Part shown: piece by piece, positions 48,087-56,749 of the stretch | Position numbering within the stretch: position 1 is the first letter of the stretch | How the letters are laid out: each line of letters opens with the position of its first letter | The notes under the pieces: model-generated | Told to the model about the DNA's origin: nothing | What the model saw: the letters and a program-made list of their open reading frames with translations, nothing else | Database searches by the model: none | Position numbers and translations under genes: made by a program | NCBI RefSeq assembly: GCF_050749885.1 | Contig: NZ_JBOIUB010000001.1 | Coordinates: 1,202,697-1,266,696 of the forward strand | Length of the DNA stretch: 64,000 nt | Source: Zooshikella sp050749885 | Lineage (GTDB): Bacteria > Pseudomonadota > Gammaproteobacteria > Pseudomonadales > Zooshikellaceae | Direction of reading: 5' to 3'

Positions 48087-50267
48087 ATGAACCCCAAACT
48101 GTCCAAATTACTCATTTACAGCACATGCTTCTTAGCATTGACAGCATGTGATGATGACGATAAACCAAAGCCCCCACCAGGTGATGGGAATCCACCTCAA
48201 ACCAACCAAACCCCTGTAGCTTCAGTTAATTATCAGTGTAATCAATTAACCTGTAGCTTTAGCGGTGCAGATAGTAAAGACCCCGACGGACAAATTGTAA
48301 AGTATGTCTGGCAATTTGGTGACGGCCAAGGCTCTACAGAAATTGCACCACAACATACGTATGCTGAAGCAGGTACTTACAAAGTCTCACTTATGGTGGC
48401 TGACGACAAGCAAGCCGCGGATAAAAAAACCATTGAAGTCACAGTCAAAAGTGATGACCCTGGTGATGATGGTGATACACCAGATGATGACCCAACAAAC
48501 GCTCAAAATGAATGTAATGACTGGGAAGGTAAACACAAGGATTGGATTTGGTGTGATGACTTTGAAAGCGGACTCAGTTTAGCCGAAAAATACGGCAAGA
48601 ATAGTGTTCAGCAAGGAGAGCACGCCGACTCGCTAACGACAACAGAAAGTGAAGCGGCAAATGGTAAACACGCTCTGGTACTCAAATGGGGCAAAGACCA
48701 GAAAAACGCAGGCTCTTTCCGTCGTAACTTTGGCTTAGTACCATACAACTCATCTGCTGACGACCTGGGTAAAACACCCTATCAGTCGGATAAATTCGAA
48801 GAAATATACTACCGCTTCTATATTAAATACCCTAAAAAACAACAAGGCTCGCCTAAAAAGCTAGTTCGTGCTGTAGGGGTTGCAGATGGTAAAAGTCAAT
48901 TTGGCCCCCAATCATTCATCGCAGGTTTAATTCATAATCCTGCTGATGAAAAACTTGCGCTTGATACATGGACAGGTTTCGACCCTACAAACCCAGACTC
49001 TACACTTAAGACCGTCAAGTGGGATGATGTTGATAACCTGACAGCACTCTCAGACACTTCAGGAGATGGAGATATTCCTCCACCCCCAGGTCTGAAAAAT
49101 GTAGCTAATCCAGACGATGATGGCGACATTCCACCGCCGCCCCCACCACCAGGTGATGGTGATGATACATCTGATGATGGGGATATCCCTCCTCCCCCTC
49201 CACCTGGAGATGGCGATGATGGAGACAGTCCGGATGACGGTGACATACCACCACCGCCTCCACCAGGGGATGGTGATGATGATGGGGATAATCCTGATGA
49301 TCCAAACATTCCAATTCCTCCTCCACCAGGTGATGGTGACGACGATGGAGATAAGCCAGGCGATGGCCAAAATCCGTTAACAAAAGGCCAGTGGCATTGT
49401 GTTGAGGTTAAAGTCAAACTCAACGCAACAGAACCATACGCCAGCAATGGCACCATGCAGGTCATGATTGACGGCAAACCACAAGATGGGTTGACTGTTG
49501 GTGATTTAAACTGGACAGGAAAATGGCGTAACTACGGTATTAATGCAGTCCAGTTTGAAAGTATTTGGGAAGATAATACCGATCAAGAACGCCAAAGCTA
49601 TATTGACTCTTTTGTCGTTTCAAAAGCACCCATTGGTTGTCATAAAGGTGATGATGGGGATAATCCGGATGATCCAAATATTCCACCGCCTCCACCTCCT
49701 GGTGATGGTGATGACGACGGGGACAACCCTGATGACCCCAATATTCCACCACCTCCCCCTCCGGGTGATGGCGATGATGATGGGGATAATCCAGATGACC
49801 CAGATATTCCACCACCACCACCGCCTCCAGGTGATGGAGACGACAATGGCGATGATTCAGGAGATGATGACTTACCACCTCCGCCACCACCGCCAGGCAA
49901 CCCTGATGATGATGGTGACAAACCCAACGATCCTGACATTCCACCACCGTTACCTCCATCAGGACCCGATAATGGTGACGAAAAGCCAACTGCACCCGCA
50001 AGCTTGTCTATTTCTGTATCAAGCATAAATGGTCAAAAAGCGGTGACGTTGCAATGGCAAGACACAAGTAACAATGAGCTTATGTTTGTCATTCAAAAGC
50101 GTGAAAAAGGAAAAGATTGGCAATACCTCAATACGGTTGAAGCCAATACAACACAATTTGTTGATAAAGCCGTAGAAGGTGGAAAAACATACGAATATCG
50201 TATCAAAGCAACCAATAAAACAGGTGACTCGAACTTTAGTAATGTGGTATCCGGGTCTGCAACATAA
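48087..50267 (+). CDS. Lipoprotein with PKD domain, lectin/lyase-like domain split by Asp-Gly-Pro repeats, and Fn3 domain
   Basis: A 726-residue lipoprotein: the signal ends in the lipobox LTAC, with lipidated Cys at 21 followed by DDDDK, which favours outer-membrane sorting. A PKD domain covers about 40-125 (WQFGDGQGS, HTYAEAGTYKVSL). A concanavalin-like beta domain, possibly of the polysaccharide-lyase kind, starts near 140 (WIWCDDFESG) but is interrupted at about 326-430 by Asp/Gly/Pro repeats. It resumes as WHCVEVKVKLN and ends near 519 (IGC). A second block of five similar repeats runs to about 635, each about 21 residues such as GDGDDDGDNPDDPN plus a Pro run. A fibronectin III domain closes the protein. 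The acidic runs may bind calcium. A surface polysaccharide-binding or degrading role is inferred from the domains. Confidence 0.8.
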   Translation: MNPKLSKLLIYSTCFLALTACDDDDKPKPPPGDGNPPQTNQTPVASVNYQCNQLTCSFSGADSKDPDGQIVKYVWQFGDGQGSTEIAPQHTYAEAGTYKVSLMVADDKQAADKKTIEVTVKSDDPGDDGDTPDDDPTNAQNECNDWEGKHKDWIWCDDFESGLSLAEKYGKNSVQQGEHADSLTTTESEAANGKHALVLKWGKDQKNAGSFRRNFGLVPYNSSADDLGKTPYQSDKFEEIYYRFYIKYPKKQQGSPKKLVRAVGVADGKSQFGPQSFIAGLIHNPADEKLALDTWTGFDPTNPDSTLKTVKWDDVDNLTALSDTSGDGDIPPPPGLKNVANPDDDGDIPPPPPPPGDGDDTSDDGDIPPPPPPGDGDDGDSPDDGDIPPPPPPGDGDDDGDNPDDPNIPIPPPPGDGDDDGDKPGDGQNPLTKGQWHCVEVKVKLNATEPYASNGTMQVMIDGKPQDGLTVGDLNWTGKWRNYGINAVQFESIWEDNTDQERQSYIDSFVVSKAPIGCHKGDDGDNPDDPNIPPPPPPGDGDDDGDNPDDPNIPPPPPPGDGDDDGDNPDDPDIPPPPPPPGDGDDNGDDSGDDDLPPPPPPPGNPDDDGDKPNDPDIPPPLPPSGPDNGDEKPTAPASLSISVSSINGQKAVTLQWQDTSNNELMFVIQKREKGKDWQYLNTVEANTTQFVDKAVEGGKTYEYRIKATNKTGDSNFSNVVSGSAT
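49055..49368 (+). repeat. In-gene tandem repeat block 1 (Asp/Gly/Pro)
   Basis: About five imperfect units encode GDIPPPPPP and GDGDD(D)GD segments. They are inserted inside the beta-sandwich domain of the lipoprotein. The units vary in length, which points to slippage or unequal recombination. Confidence 0.8.
49645..49990 (+). repeat. In-gene tandem repeat block 2 (Asp/Gly/Pro)
   Basis: Five more regular units of about 63 bases encode GDGDDDGDNPDDPN followed by a run of six or seven Pro. They lie between the lectin-like domain and the Fn3 domain. Confidence 0.85.
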
Positions 50268-50312
50268 TCAATAAAAAATACTCTCTATAGAGGGTTAAAT
50301 TTCACTCTTAAT

Positions 50313-50338
50313 AAGGGCTGTTTAACAGCCCTTTTTTT
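50313..50338 (+). terminator. Rho-independent terminator
   Basis: GGGCTG and CAGCCC form a stem with a TTTAA loop, followed by a run of seven T. It ends the lipoprotein gene. Confidence 0.9.
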
Positions 50339-50342
50339 AAAC

Positions 50343-50362
50343 TATACCCTCAACGAATTATG
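50343..50362. repeat. Fragment of the dispersed TATACCC repeat
   Basis: TATACCCTCAACGAATTATG resembles the left end of the family but has no matching right end. It lies between the convergent lipoprotein and hexosaminidase genes. Confidence 0.35.
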
Positions 50363-50406
50363 TCTATTGGTCAGTAATATTCATTACGAATGAAGTGACT
50401 TATAGT

Positions 50407-53109
50407 TTATGGTGATAATACTGTTGTCCGACTACTCCGCCCATTTGAAGAAAATGTTTTTAGCTTTATTTCACCAGAAACTGGGTCCAAAGGATGTTGG
50501 TATTTTTTGGAATTGATTGAAGGTTCACTGCCATCAACAGTATATCGTACTGTTAAACCAGGAAAAGCTGTATTTGCATGTATTCTTCCACCCACGAGTT
50601 TTGCACCAGGTAGTGGTAAACGATATTGATATCCCCCATTCCAATGATCTAACCGTGGTAATTCATAAGACCCAACTCGAACTGCAAATTTTTGCCAATG
50701 TTGGTTTAATTTAAAAAGGCGTTTTTTCCTATCCTGTTCGTTGGCCCATGCAGGCTGTTTTGACCATGCTCTTTCTGCCAGCGCGATTAACTTAGGTAAT
50801 GCCAAGTACTCTAATTGCGCAGCGGATTTAATATTTTCACTCCATAACTGGCCTTGAATTCCTAAAATATTGCCACGCATATCAGCTTGTAACCGTGTAC
50901 TATTTTCCCATTGATCATCACTTAATGGATTTCCCATCCTATCCTGCCAAGCAGATTTAAAAATATCAAATGGGGTAAACTCAAAGACCGTACGTGTATT
51001 AACAAAACCGGCCCAATAATAACCCAACTCATCTGGATCTTTTTGATAGGCTAAATCAAAATATAAATTTGTCGCATTGGCCAATACAACGGGAAACCCT
51101 GCGTTAGCAAGCCGATAACCATAGTCTTCTGTGCCCCACCCCCAAACATTATTCCATACATAAGGACGCATAGAGCCAGGATCAATCATCGGATTAATGA
51201 CTACTGAATCATTTTCTTTAACAAAAGCAAGCTCTTCCCAGCCGCCCGTTTGTTTACGATAAACCTGTACCATTTGATGTACATTATAAACAAACTGGCG
51301 TTTGAGCCTCTCAACCTGTTCATCAGAAAGTTCTTCTGTGCCAAATAATGCTGTACAAGCGGGTGATTTTCGCCAAACACCGTCAGGGACTTCATCTCCT
51401 CCTAAATGAATGACAGGAACTTCAACATTAGCCTCCTGATACATCCAGTGTAATTCAGCTAATATTTTATTAATAAATAAGTAAGTAGAAGAAAGACAGG
51501 GGTTGATGACATTATCATGCCAGCCCTGAACAGACTTATAGACAGACTTATCTTGCAAGTCACTCAGTAAAAAGCGAGCAGCTTGTTCTTTGAACCCTTC
51601 ACGTTGCAAACGAGCATAGCGCACCTCCATTGACTTTATTGCAGCACGGGCATGTCCAGGAAAGTCAACCTCAGGTATTACGGTAATATGATGACGCTGG
51701 GCATAACGTAATAATTCGATAAACTCTGCACGAGAATAAAATCCAGATCCATTATTATCTGGAAAAGGGCCAGATCCAAAAGAAGGCACTAGGTGTTTTG
51801 TTTCATCCAATGTATGCCCTCTTCGCCCACCAACGTCAGTTAACTCAGGTAACCCAGAAATAGCCAGTCGCCAGCCTTCATCATCTGAAAGATGTAAATG
51901 CAACCTGTTTAACTTATACAGTGCTAAAACATCAATTAATCGTTTTATTGAATCTAAAGAGCTAAAGTTTCGAGCAACATCAAGGTGCACGCCTCGATAC
52001 TGAAAACGGGGGTAATCTTTAATATATAAAACTGGAATTAATAACTGCCTACTACGCTTTGAGTTTAATGCAAAGTGTGAATAACTCTCAACAGGAATCA
52101 ACCCCAAGAGTGTTTGTATTCCGTAATAAACACCTCCTGCATTTTCTGCATAAATATTTATTCCATGTAGTTTATCTACGCTCAACTCATAACCATCGGT
52201 ATTTGTTTTAGTTGAATGCTGATCACTTACTTTATCTTTAATTAAACAAATACTAAACGCAGTATAGTCACAATACTCAGTAAAACTGACAGGCCAACCC
52301 AGCTCCTCAATAAGCATACTTTTCAAATACTGTGCTTCACTACTAAACTCTTCGTTAAATGCAATGGTAATTGGTTGATTGATTACAAGCGGTTGATTAC
52401 TGTTTTTATGTACTTCAACAGGACTTGGTATTACAAAGGACGTATTTTCATCGCTGTTTTTTTGCTGACCTGACTTATGTGCGACGACTGCGGTATCCAC
52501 CGCAAGCAACGCCCGATTTCTGTCAAAGCGCACTGCCGCAGTGTCAACGGGCCAATGATCTCCATTAAATCGTTTAGTTTGTTTATCTGATAGGTGATCT
52601 GCAATAACAACATCATTAATCAGAATGGGTTGACTATCCTTACTTGGCACAAGGTAAAATCCTGCAGGCGCATCAGACTTACTGATCGCCCAGTACTGTG
52701 CAGTTAGGTTAATGGTAAGGGTTTCACCATTATTTAATCCTTTAAATGCTGCTTTTGGCTCGATATAAAATAAATCACCATTAACATGTTTTATTTCAAG
52801 CATATCATTAGGTGTATAGGTGAGTATTTCACGGACAAAGTTAAAATAGATTCGCCAATTTTGACTGATTAAGCTTTGGCGACCATGATTTGTTATTTTT
52901 AATTCGGCTTTAAAACTATTTGCATCATCCTGCAAGTTATCCAGTACCTGCCAGTGGATACCTATATTGTATGCGTTTCCTTTTGTATTAAGATTTTTAG
53001 CTGAAGCTGCGATAGAAAATAAACTGACCGGGATAATGATAAATAATATTTTGAGAATGTATTCGTACTGTCTTAGGCTTCTTATAATTCCGTTTGGCCT
53101 TATGTTCAT
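50407..53109 (-). CDS. Beta-N-acetylhexosaminidase, GH20 (chitobiase type)
   Basis: A 900-residue exported enzyme that removes N-acetylglucosamine from chitooligosaccharides. An N-terminal membrane-spanning signal (near 15-36) is followed by a chitobiase-type carbohydrate-binding domain, with LKITNHGRQSL and the family's FxWxIYF-like strand (NWRIYFN). Then come a GH20b-type domain and the catalytic barrel. The catalytic pair is Asp572-Glu573 in HLGGDE; the substrate-site segment DVARNF is near 375 and WGTEDYG near 650. A C-terminal Ig-like domain (LVGGRIHANTAFPGLTVRYT) completes the chitobiase layout. It probably works on chitin fragments in the periplasm or outside the cell. The preceding gap holds repeat copy D. 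Confidence 0.93.
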   Translation of the reverse strand: MNIRPNGIIRSLRQYEYILKILFIIIPVSLFSIAASAKNLNTKGNAYNIGIHWQVLDNLQDDANSFKAELKITNHGRQSLISQNWRIYFNFVREILTYTPNDMLEIKHVNGDLFYIEPKAAFKGLNNGETLTINLTAQYWAISKSDAPAGFYLVPSKDSQPILINDVVIADHLSDKQTKRFNGDHWPVDTAAVRFDRNRALLAVDTAVVAHKSGQQKNSDENTSFVIPSPVEVHKNSNQPLVINQPITIAFNEEFSSEAQYLKSMLIEELGWPVSFTEYCDYTAFSICLIKDKVSDQHSTKTNTDGYELSVDKLHGINIYAENAGGVYYGIQTLLGLIPVESYSHFALNSKRSRQLLIPVLYIKDYPRFQYRGVHLDVARNFSSLDSIKRLIDVLALYKLNRLHLHLSDDEGWRLAISGLPELTDVGGRRGHTLDETKHLVPSFGSGPFPDNNGSGFYSRAEFIELLRYAQRHHITVIPEVDFPGHARAAIKSMEVRYARLQREGFKEQAARFLLSDLQDKSVYKSVQGWHDNVINPCLSSTYLFINKILAELHWMYQEANVEVPVIHLGGDEVPDGVWRKSPACTALFGTEELSDEQVERLKRQFVYNVHQMVQVYRKQTGGWEELAFVKENDSVVINPMIDPGSMRPYVWNNVWGWGTEDYGYRLANAGFPVVLANATNLYFDLAYQKDPDELGYYWAGFVNTRTVFEFTPFDIFKSAWQDRMGNPLSDDQWENSTRLQADMRGNILGIQGQLWSENIKSAAQLEYLALPKLIALAERAWSKQPAWANEQDRKKRLFKLNQHWQKFAVRVGSYELPRLDHWNGGYQYRLPLPGAKLVGGRIHANTAFPGLTVRYTVDGSEPSINSKKYQHPLDPVSGEIKLKTFSSNGRSSRTTVLSP

Positions 53110-53170
53110 AATTTCACCTTATAGGTCATTTTTAGACTTGTTGTAATACATTATTTCCTTACAACTTAAT

Positions 53171-53345
53171 TATACCCATAACGAAGTTTTTTTAGGGGCG
53201 GCCGTCAAGCGATGAAGCCCTCGGAGCTTATATTAATAAGTGACTGGGGTGGCAGTTAAACGCTCCTGCATAAACTGCATTCACACCATCCTTAGTGCTC
53301 AAGAGTGCAGACAACAAACCCTAAAAATGATTCGTGAAGGGTATA
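53171..53345. repeat. Dispersed palindromic repeat, copy D (long form)
   Basis: This 175-base element has ends TATACCCATAACGAAG and CGTGAAGGGTATA. Compared with the short copies it has an extra middle section of about 50 bases, which includes CTGCATAAACTGCAT and is shared with copy A. It fills most of the gap between the hexosaminidase gene and yjbQ. Confidence 0.85.
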
Positions 53346-53397
53346 TTATACCTATAAGTAAACTATTTATATGCTGAAACATTACGCCTATTTTAAT

Positions 53398-53829
53398 TTA
53401 TTTCTCGAAATCCTCACCAAACAGTGTTGCAACAATTCGATGACTGCTTCCATGAGTATGATGCTCTCCGAGATAAATACCTTGCCATGCACCTAACGCT
53501 AGCTGGCCTTGTGATATGGGTATGACTAATGAGAAACCGATCAGCGTATTCTTTAAATGTGCAGGTGTTGCATCAGCACCATGACCTTTGGATTGAAAAT
53601 GTTCCGCATTTTCAGGCACTAAATAATTTAAGTGGGACTCAAAGTCGGCTCGTATTGAGGGATCAGCATTTTCATTCACTGTTAATGATGCTGATGTGTG
53701 CTGCATAAAAAGACTTAATAACCCCACCTTAACAGTGTCAATTTCTGGTAGCTCTTGTATTAGCTCATCAGTTACCAAATGAAACCCTCGTTCCCTTGGC
53801 ACTAATTGAACAATCTTTTGTACCCACAT
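53398..53829 (-). CDS. yjbQ: YjbQ family protein (secondary thiamine-phosphate synthase)
   Basis: The start ATG at 53829 (MWVQKIVQL) has GGGGATGG upstream and gives the usual length of 143 residues. An 11-residue upstream extension is rejected. The family motifs are present: HTSASLTVNENADP near 41 and a C-terminal GEHHTHGSSHRIV. YjbQ-type proteins have weak thiamine-phosphate synthase activity; the physiological role is unclear. In Pseudomonas it neighbours amtB-glnK, as here. Confidence 0.9.
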   Translation of the reverse strand: MWVQKIVQLVPRERGFHLVTDELIQELPEIDTVKVGLLSLFMQHTSASLTVNENADPSIRADFESHLNYLVPENAEHFQSKGHGADATPAHLKNTLIGFSLVIPISQGQLALGAWQGIYLGEHHTHGSSHRIVATLFGEDFEK

Positions 53830-53870
53830 AAAAAAACCATCCCCACGAATGAATATGAGCACTTAATAAT

Positions 53871-53898
53871 AAAAAAGGAGGCTTATGCCTCCTTTTAT
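53871..53898. terminator. Terminator after amtB, also readable on the other strand
   Basis: AAAAGGAGGC and GCCTCCTTTT form a 10-base stem with a TTAT loop and an A/T-run on both sides. It serves the minus-strand glnK-amtB operon. Confidence 0.88.
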
Positions 53899-53979
53899 AA
53901 TAACTAGCGAATATATGCTGTTATCATTGCCTCTAAGGGCCATTGATGACTTATTAAAGGCTGTCCCATATTCATAATT

Positions 53980-55227
53980 TTATTTGCTGGTAAATTCAGG
54001 ATAGGCTTCCATACCACACTCCGCAATATCTGCCCCTTCGTATTCTTCCTCTTGACTGATACGTATACCCATAATTTTTTTAAGGACAAACCATACGACA
54101 AAGCTACAACCAAAAACCCAGGCAAAGATGGTCACGATACCCAGTAACTGTTTGAGCAATGTTGCATCGCTATTCGTCAGAGGCACAGCCAATAATCCCC
54201 AAATACCTACCACACCATGTACAGAAATGGCACCAACAGGATCATCCAGATGAAGCTTATCAAGTGTTACAATGGCAAACACCACCAGAATACCACCCAC
54301 AGCACCAATGAGTGTTGCTGCTAATGCTGAAGGGGTTAGAGGTTCAGCAGTAATCGCAACCAAGCCTGCAAGTGCACCATTTAAAGCCATTGTTAAATCA
54401 GCTTTGCCAAATAGCAAACGTGCAGTAATAAGAGCAGCGATCACTCCACCTGCAGCTCCCGCATTGGTATTCACAAAAATCTGTGCAACAGCATTAGCAT
54501 TTTCAATACCAGTCAACTTGAGCTGGGAGCCGCCATTAAAACCAAACCAACCCAGCCACAACACAAAGGTACCTAACGTTGCGAGAGGCAAATTAGCACC
54601 AGGAATAGCATTCACCACACCATTCTTGCCATACTTACCGTTACGTGGTCCCAGTAAAATGACCGCTGCTAGTGCAGCAGCAGCACCACACATATGCACT
54701 ACACCAGAGCCTGCAAAGTCTTGAAATTTAGCTGCTTGCAGGAAACCACCACCCCATTTCCAGTAACCTTGAACAGGGTAAATAAATCCTGTCAGCACCA
54801 CCGCAAACAATAAAAATGCCCACAGTTTCATTCGTTCAGCAACGGCACCAGATACAATCGACATTGCCGTTGCAACAAAGACCACCTGAAAGAAAAAGTC
54901 AGAACGTGCCGCATAATAAGTTGAACCCTCACTTGATAACACAGCCTCTGCTGTATGCTCATCACCTATGAGTGTTCCTAATATAGGTAAAATACCACCT
55001 GCTGCATCCTCACCGGGATACATGATTGCATAGCCACACAACAAGTACATTGTGCATGCTACAGCAAATAACGCGACATTCTTGGTTAAAATTTCGACGG
55101 TATTTTTAGCTCGGACTAAGCCTGCTTCTAACATAGCAAAACCCGCAGCCATCCACATGACTAAAGCACCACATACTAAAAAATAAAAAGTATCGAGCGC
55201 ATAAGACAGTTGAGTTAAGTTTTCCAC
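53980..55227 (-). CDS. amtB: Ammonium transporter AmtB
   Basis: An inner-membrane ammonium channel with about eleven membrane helices. The preferred start is GTG at 55227 because AAAGGGGGG lies seven bases upstream; an in-frame TTG at 55251 has no ribosome site. That gives 415 residues. Family features include FAMLEAGLVRAKN near the N-terminus, GSGVVHMCGAAAALAA, GWFGFNGGSQ, the pore-lining HGVVGIWG, and a cytosolic tail. It is 46 bases after glnK in the same direction. GlnK is expected to block AmtB when nitrogen is plentiful. Confidence 0.96.
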   Translation of the reverse strand: MENLTQLSYALDTFYFLVCGALVMWMAAGFAMLEAGLVRAKNTVEILTKNVALFAVACTMYLLCGYAIMYPGEDAAGGILPILGTLIGDEHTAEAVLSSEGSTYYAARSDFFFQVVFVATAMSIVSGAVAERMKLWAFLLFAVVLTGFIYPVQGYWKWGGGFLQAAKFQDFAGSGVVHMCGAAAALAAVILLGPRNGKYGKNGVVNAIPGANLPLATLGTFVLWLGWFGFNGGSQLKLTGIENANAVAQIFVNTNAGAAGGVIAALITARLLFGKADLTMALNGALAGLVAITAEPLTPSALAATLIGAVGGILVVFAIVTLDKLHLDDPVGAISVHGVVGIWGLLAVPLTNSDATLLKQLLGIVTIFAWVFGCSFVVWFVLKKIMGIRISQEEEYEGADIAECGMEAYPEFTSK

Positions 55228-55273
55228 AATCAGCCCCCCTTTAGGCTTCAAATAACGTTACACAACGGTTCGC

Positions 55274-55612
55274 TCAGATAGCATCAGTTCCTGTCTCACC
55301 AGTTCGAATTCTTACTGCCTGCTCAAGGGCAACCACAAAAATTTTGCCATCGCCTATTTTGCCGGTGTTAGCTGCCGTTGATATTGCTTCAATGACTTGA
55401 TCTAACATCTCATCGCCAATAGCAATTTCAATTTTTACCTTGGGTAAGAAGTCAACAACATATTCAGCGCCACGATATAATTCAGTATGGCCTTTTTGTC
55501 GTCCAAATCCCTTCACTTCAGTAACAGTAATACCTTGCACACCGATTTCAGAAAGGGCTTCACGTACGTCATCTAACTTGAATGGCTTAATGATTGCCGA
55601 AACTAATTTCAT
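55274..55612 (-). CDS. glnK: Nitrogen regulatory P-II protein GlnK
   Basis: A 112-residue trimeric signalling protein. The T-loop carries the uridylylation site Tyr51 in YRGAEYVVDF. The N-terminal KLVSAIIKPFKLDDVREAL and the C-terminal KIGDGKIFV segment are standard. The start follows a CAGGAG site. Its linkage to amtB identifies it as GlnK rather than GlnB. I could not find a convincing sigma-54 promoter upstream by eye. Confidence 0.95.
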   Translation of the reverse strand: MKLVSAIIKPFKLDDVREALSEIGVQGITVTEVKGFGRQKGHTELYRGAEYVVDFLPKVKIEIAIGDEMLDQVIEAISTAANTGKIGDGKIFVVALEQAVRIRTGETGTDAI

Positions 55613-56234
55613 TTTAATCTCCTGCAGTTTTATGTCTTGCCCATGGGGGGCTGGAGCAAGTTATTTATGCAATTTATATAAGCCTAATACCTAAATACAA
55701 GTAGATTTATAACCCTTTACGTAACTTAGCGCTAACAGCACAAGGCTTCCTTTGCCACACCCCCTTGTTCCATCAACATCAAGTGGTTATTTATTCATTT
55801 CCTACTCGTACGCTCAGCAAAAAAGTAAGCAACTGTAAACGTCACATAATGCTGAGCATTTCTTCAACAAGTACACGTTTAACAGCAACTTAGTAGCAGG
55901 ATGTATGCCATCTACAGATTTCATCTTTTTATATCAATAAGTTAGCTTATCGTTCGGAGTTGAATTGAAGGAGTGTTATAGAAAAAATGCACCAGTTTGG
56001 TTCACGCAAAATGGCTTTGCTCTTTTTACGATCACCCTGTCTAAGCAAAGCGTGTATGTATATAGCTGATAGTAGAAGAGGCTAGTGACTGTTCCATGAA
56101 TTCTAAATGATCAACTACGAATAGTTTCTCGCTTCATGACTATGCTAAAGTAATAGTGCATTCATTACTGCTTGATAACATCTATACCGTACATGTTTCC
56201 TTAATCGTGCACACTCAACAGAACAGGCTTAAGC
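55613..56234. other. Intergenic region between divergent glnK and ubiK
   Basis: This is a 622-base gap. I see no gene, repeat copy or RNA in it. A sigma-54 -24/-12 pair for glnK was looked for and not found with correct spacing. Confidence 0.45.
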
Positions 56235-56573
56235 ATGATCAACAAAGCATTTATTCAGTCTCTTAGCGAACAAATCAGCAGCTCCGTTGGTGAAAAAGTG
56301 CAGCAACTGATGTCAGGGGAAAAACCACAAATTCAAAAAGACATTGAAAATAATATCCATATTCTATTGCAAACAGCTTTTGCCAAATTAGACCTGGTGA
56401 CAAGAGAGCAATTTGAAGATCAATTAGCCGTTTTACAACATACCCGTGCCAAACTAGAAGCATTAGAGCAGAAAGTAGCAGCGCTGGAGGCTCACCTTGC
56501 CTCAGCGGATAAATCGACAATCATTATTGAAAGTGCTTCTCAACAATTACCTCCAGAAGAAAAAGAGAACTAA
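56235..56573 (+). CDS. ubiK: UbiK accessory factor (BMFP/YqiC family)
   Basis: A 112-residue helical protein. A short N-terminal helix (FIQSLSEQISSSV) and a C-terminal coiled coil (LAVLQHTRAKLEALEQKVAALEAHL, about 64-88) are typical of this family. UbiK assists ubiquinone synthesis by binding UbiJ and lipid. Gene order next to comM matches pseudomonads. The Ser/Gln/Glu-rich tail is variable. Confidence 0.88.
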   Translation: MINKAFIQSLSEQISSSVGEKVQQLMSGEKPQIQKDIENNIHILLQTAFAKLDLVTREQFEDQLAVLQHTRAKLEALEQKVAALEAHLASADKSTIIIESASQQLPPEEKEN

Positions 56574-56749
56574 CTCAACACAAGTTAGTCACTACATAGC
56601 GATTAAAAATCACCCAAACAACCAATAAATTCACATTTTTTTTGTGGATATTTTACGAGTTCACAGTCTGTCATCCTCCTATTAGCAGTCTCACTGTACA
56701 AATTTTAAACTACCTTCCTCTTTTATTAGTGAGTCTGCAAGGATGATTT

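Noticed and set aside
49055..49990. Possible CRISPR-like regular repeats
   Set aside because: The units are in frame inside a coding sequence, vary in length, have no unique spacers, and no cas genes are near.
48932..50026. Long open frames on the minus strand, and a second plus-strand frame, across the lipoprotein gene
   Set aside because: They are shadows of the Asp/Gly/Pro repeats. Their products are Gly/Ser/Pro, His or Trp/Ile low-complexity strings, with no ribosome sites, while the plus-strand gene has a signal peptide and known domains.
55613..55760. Sigma-54 promoter for glnK-amtB
   Set aside because: GG and GC dinucleotides are present, but none with the required ten-base spacing and flanking consensus.
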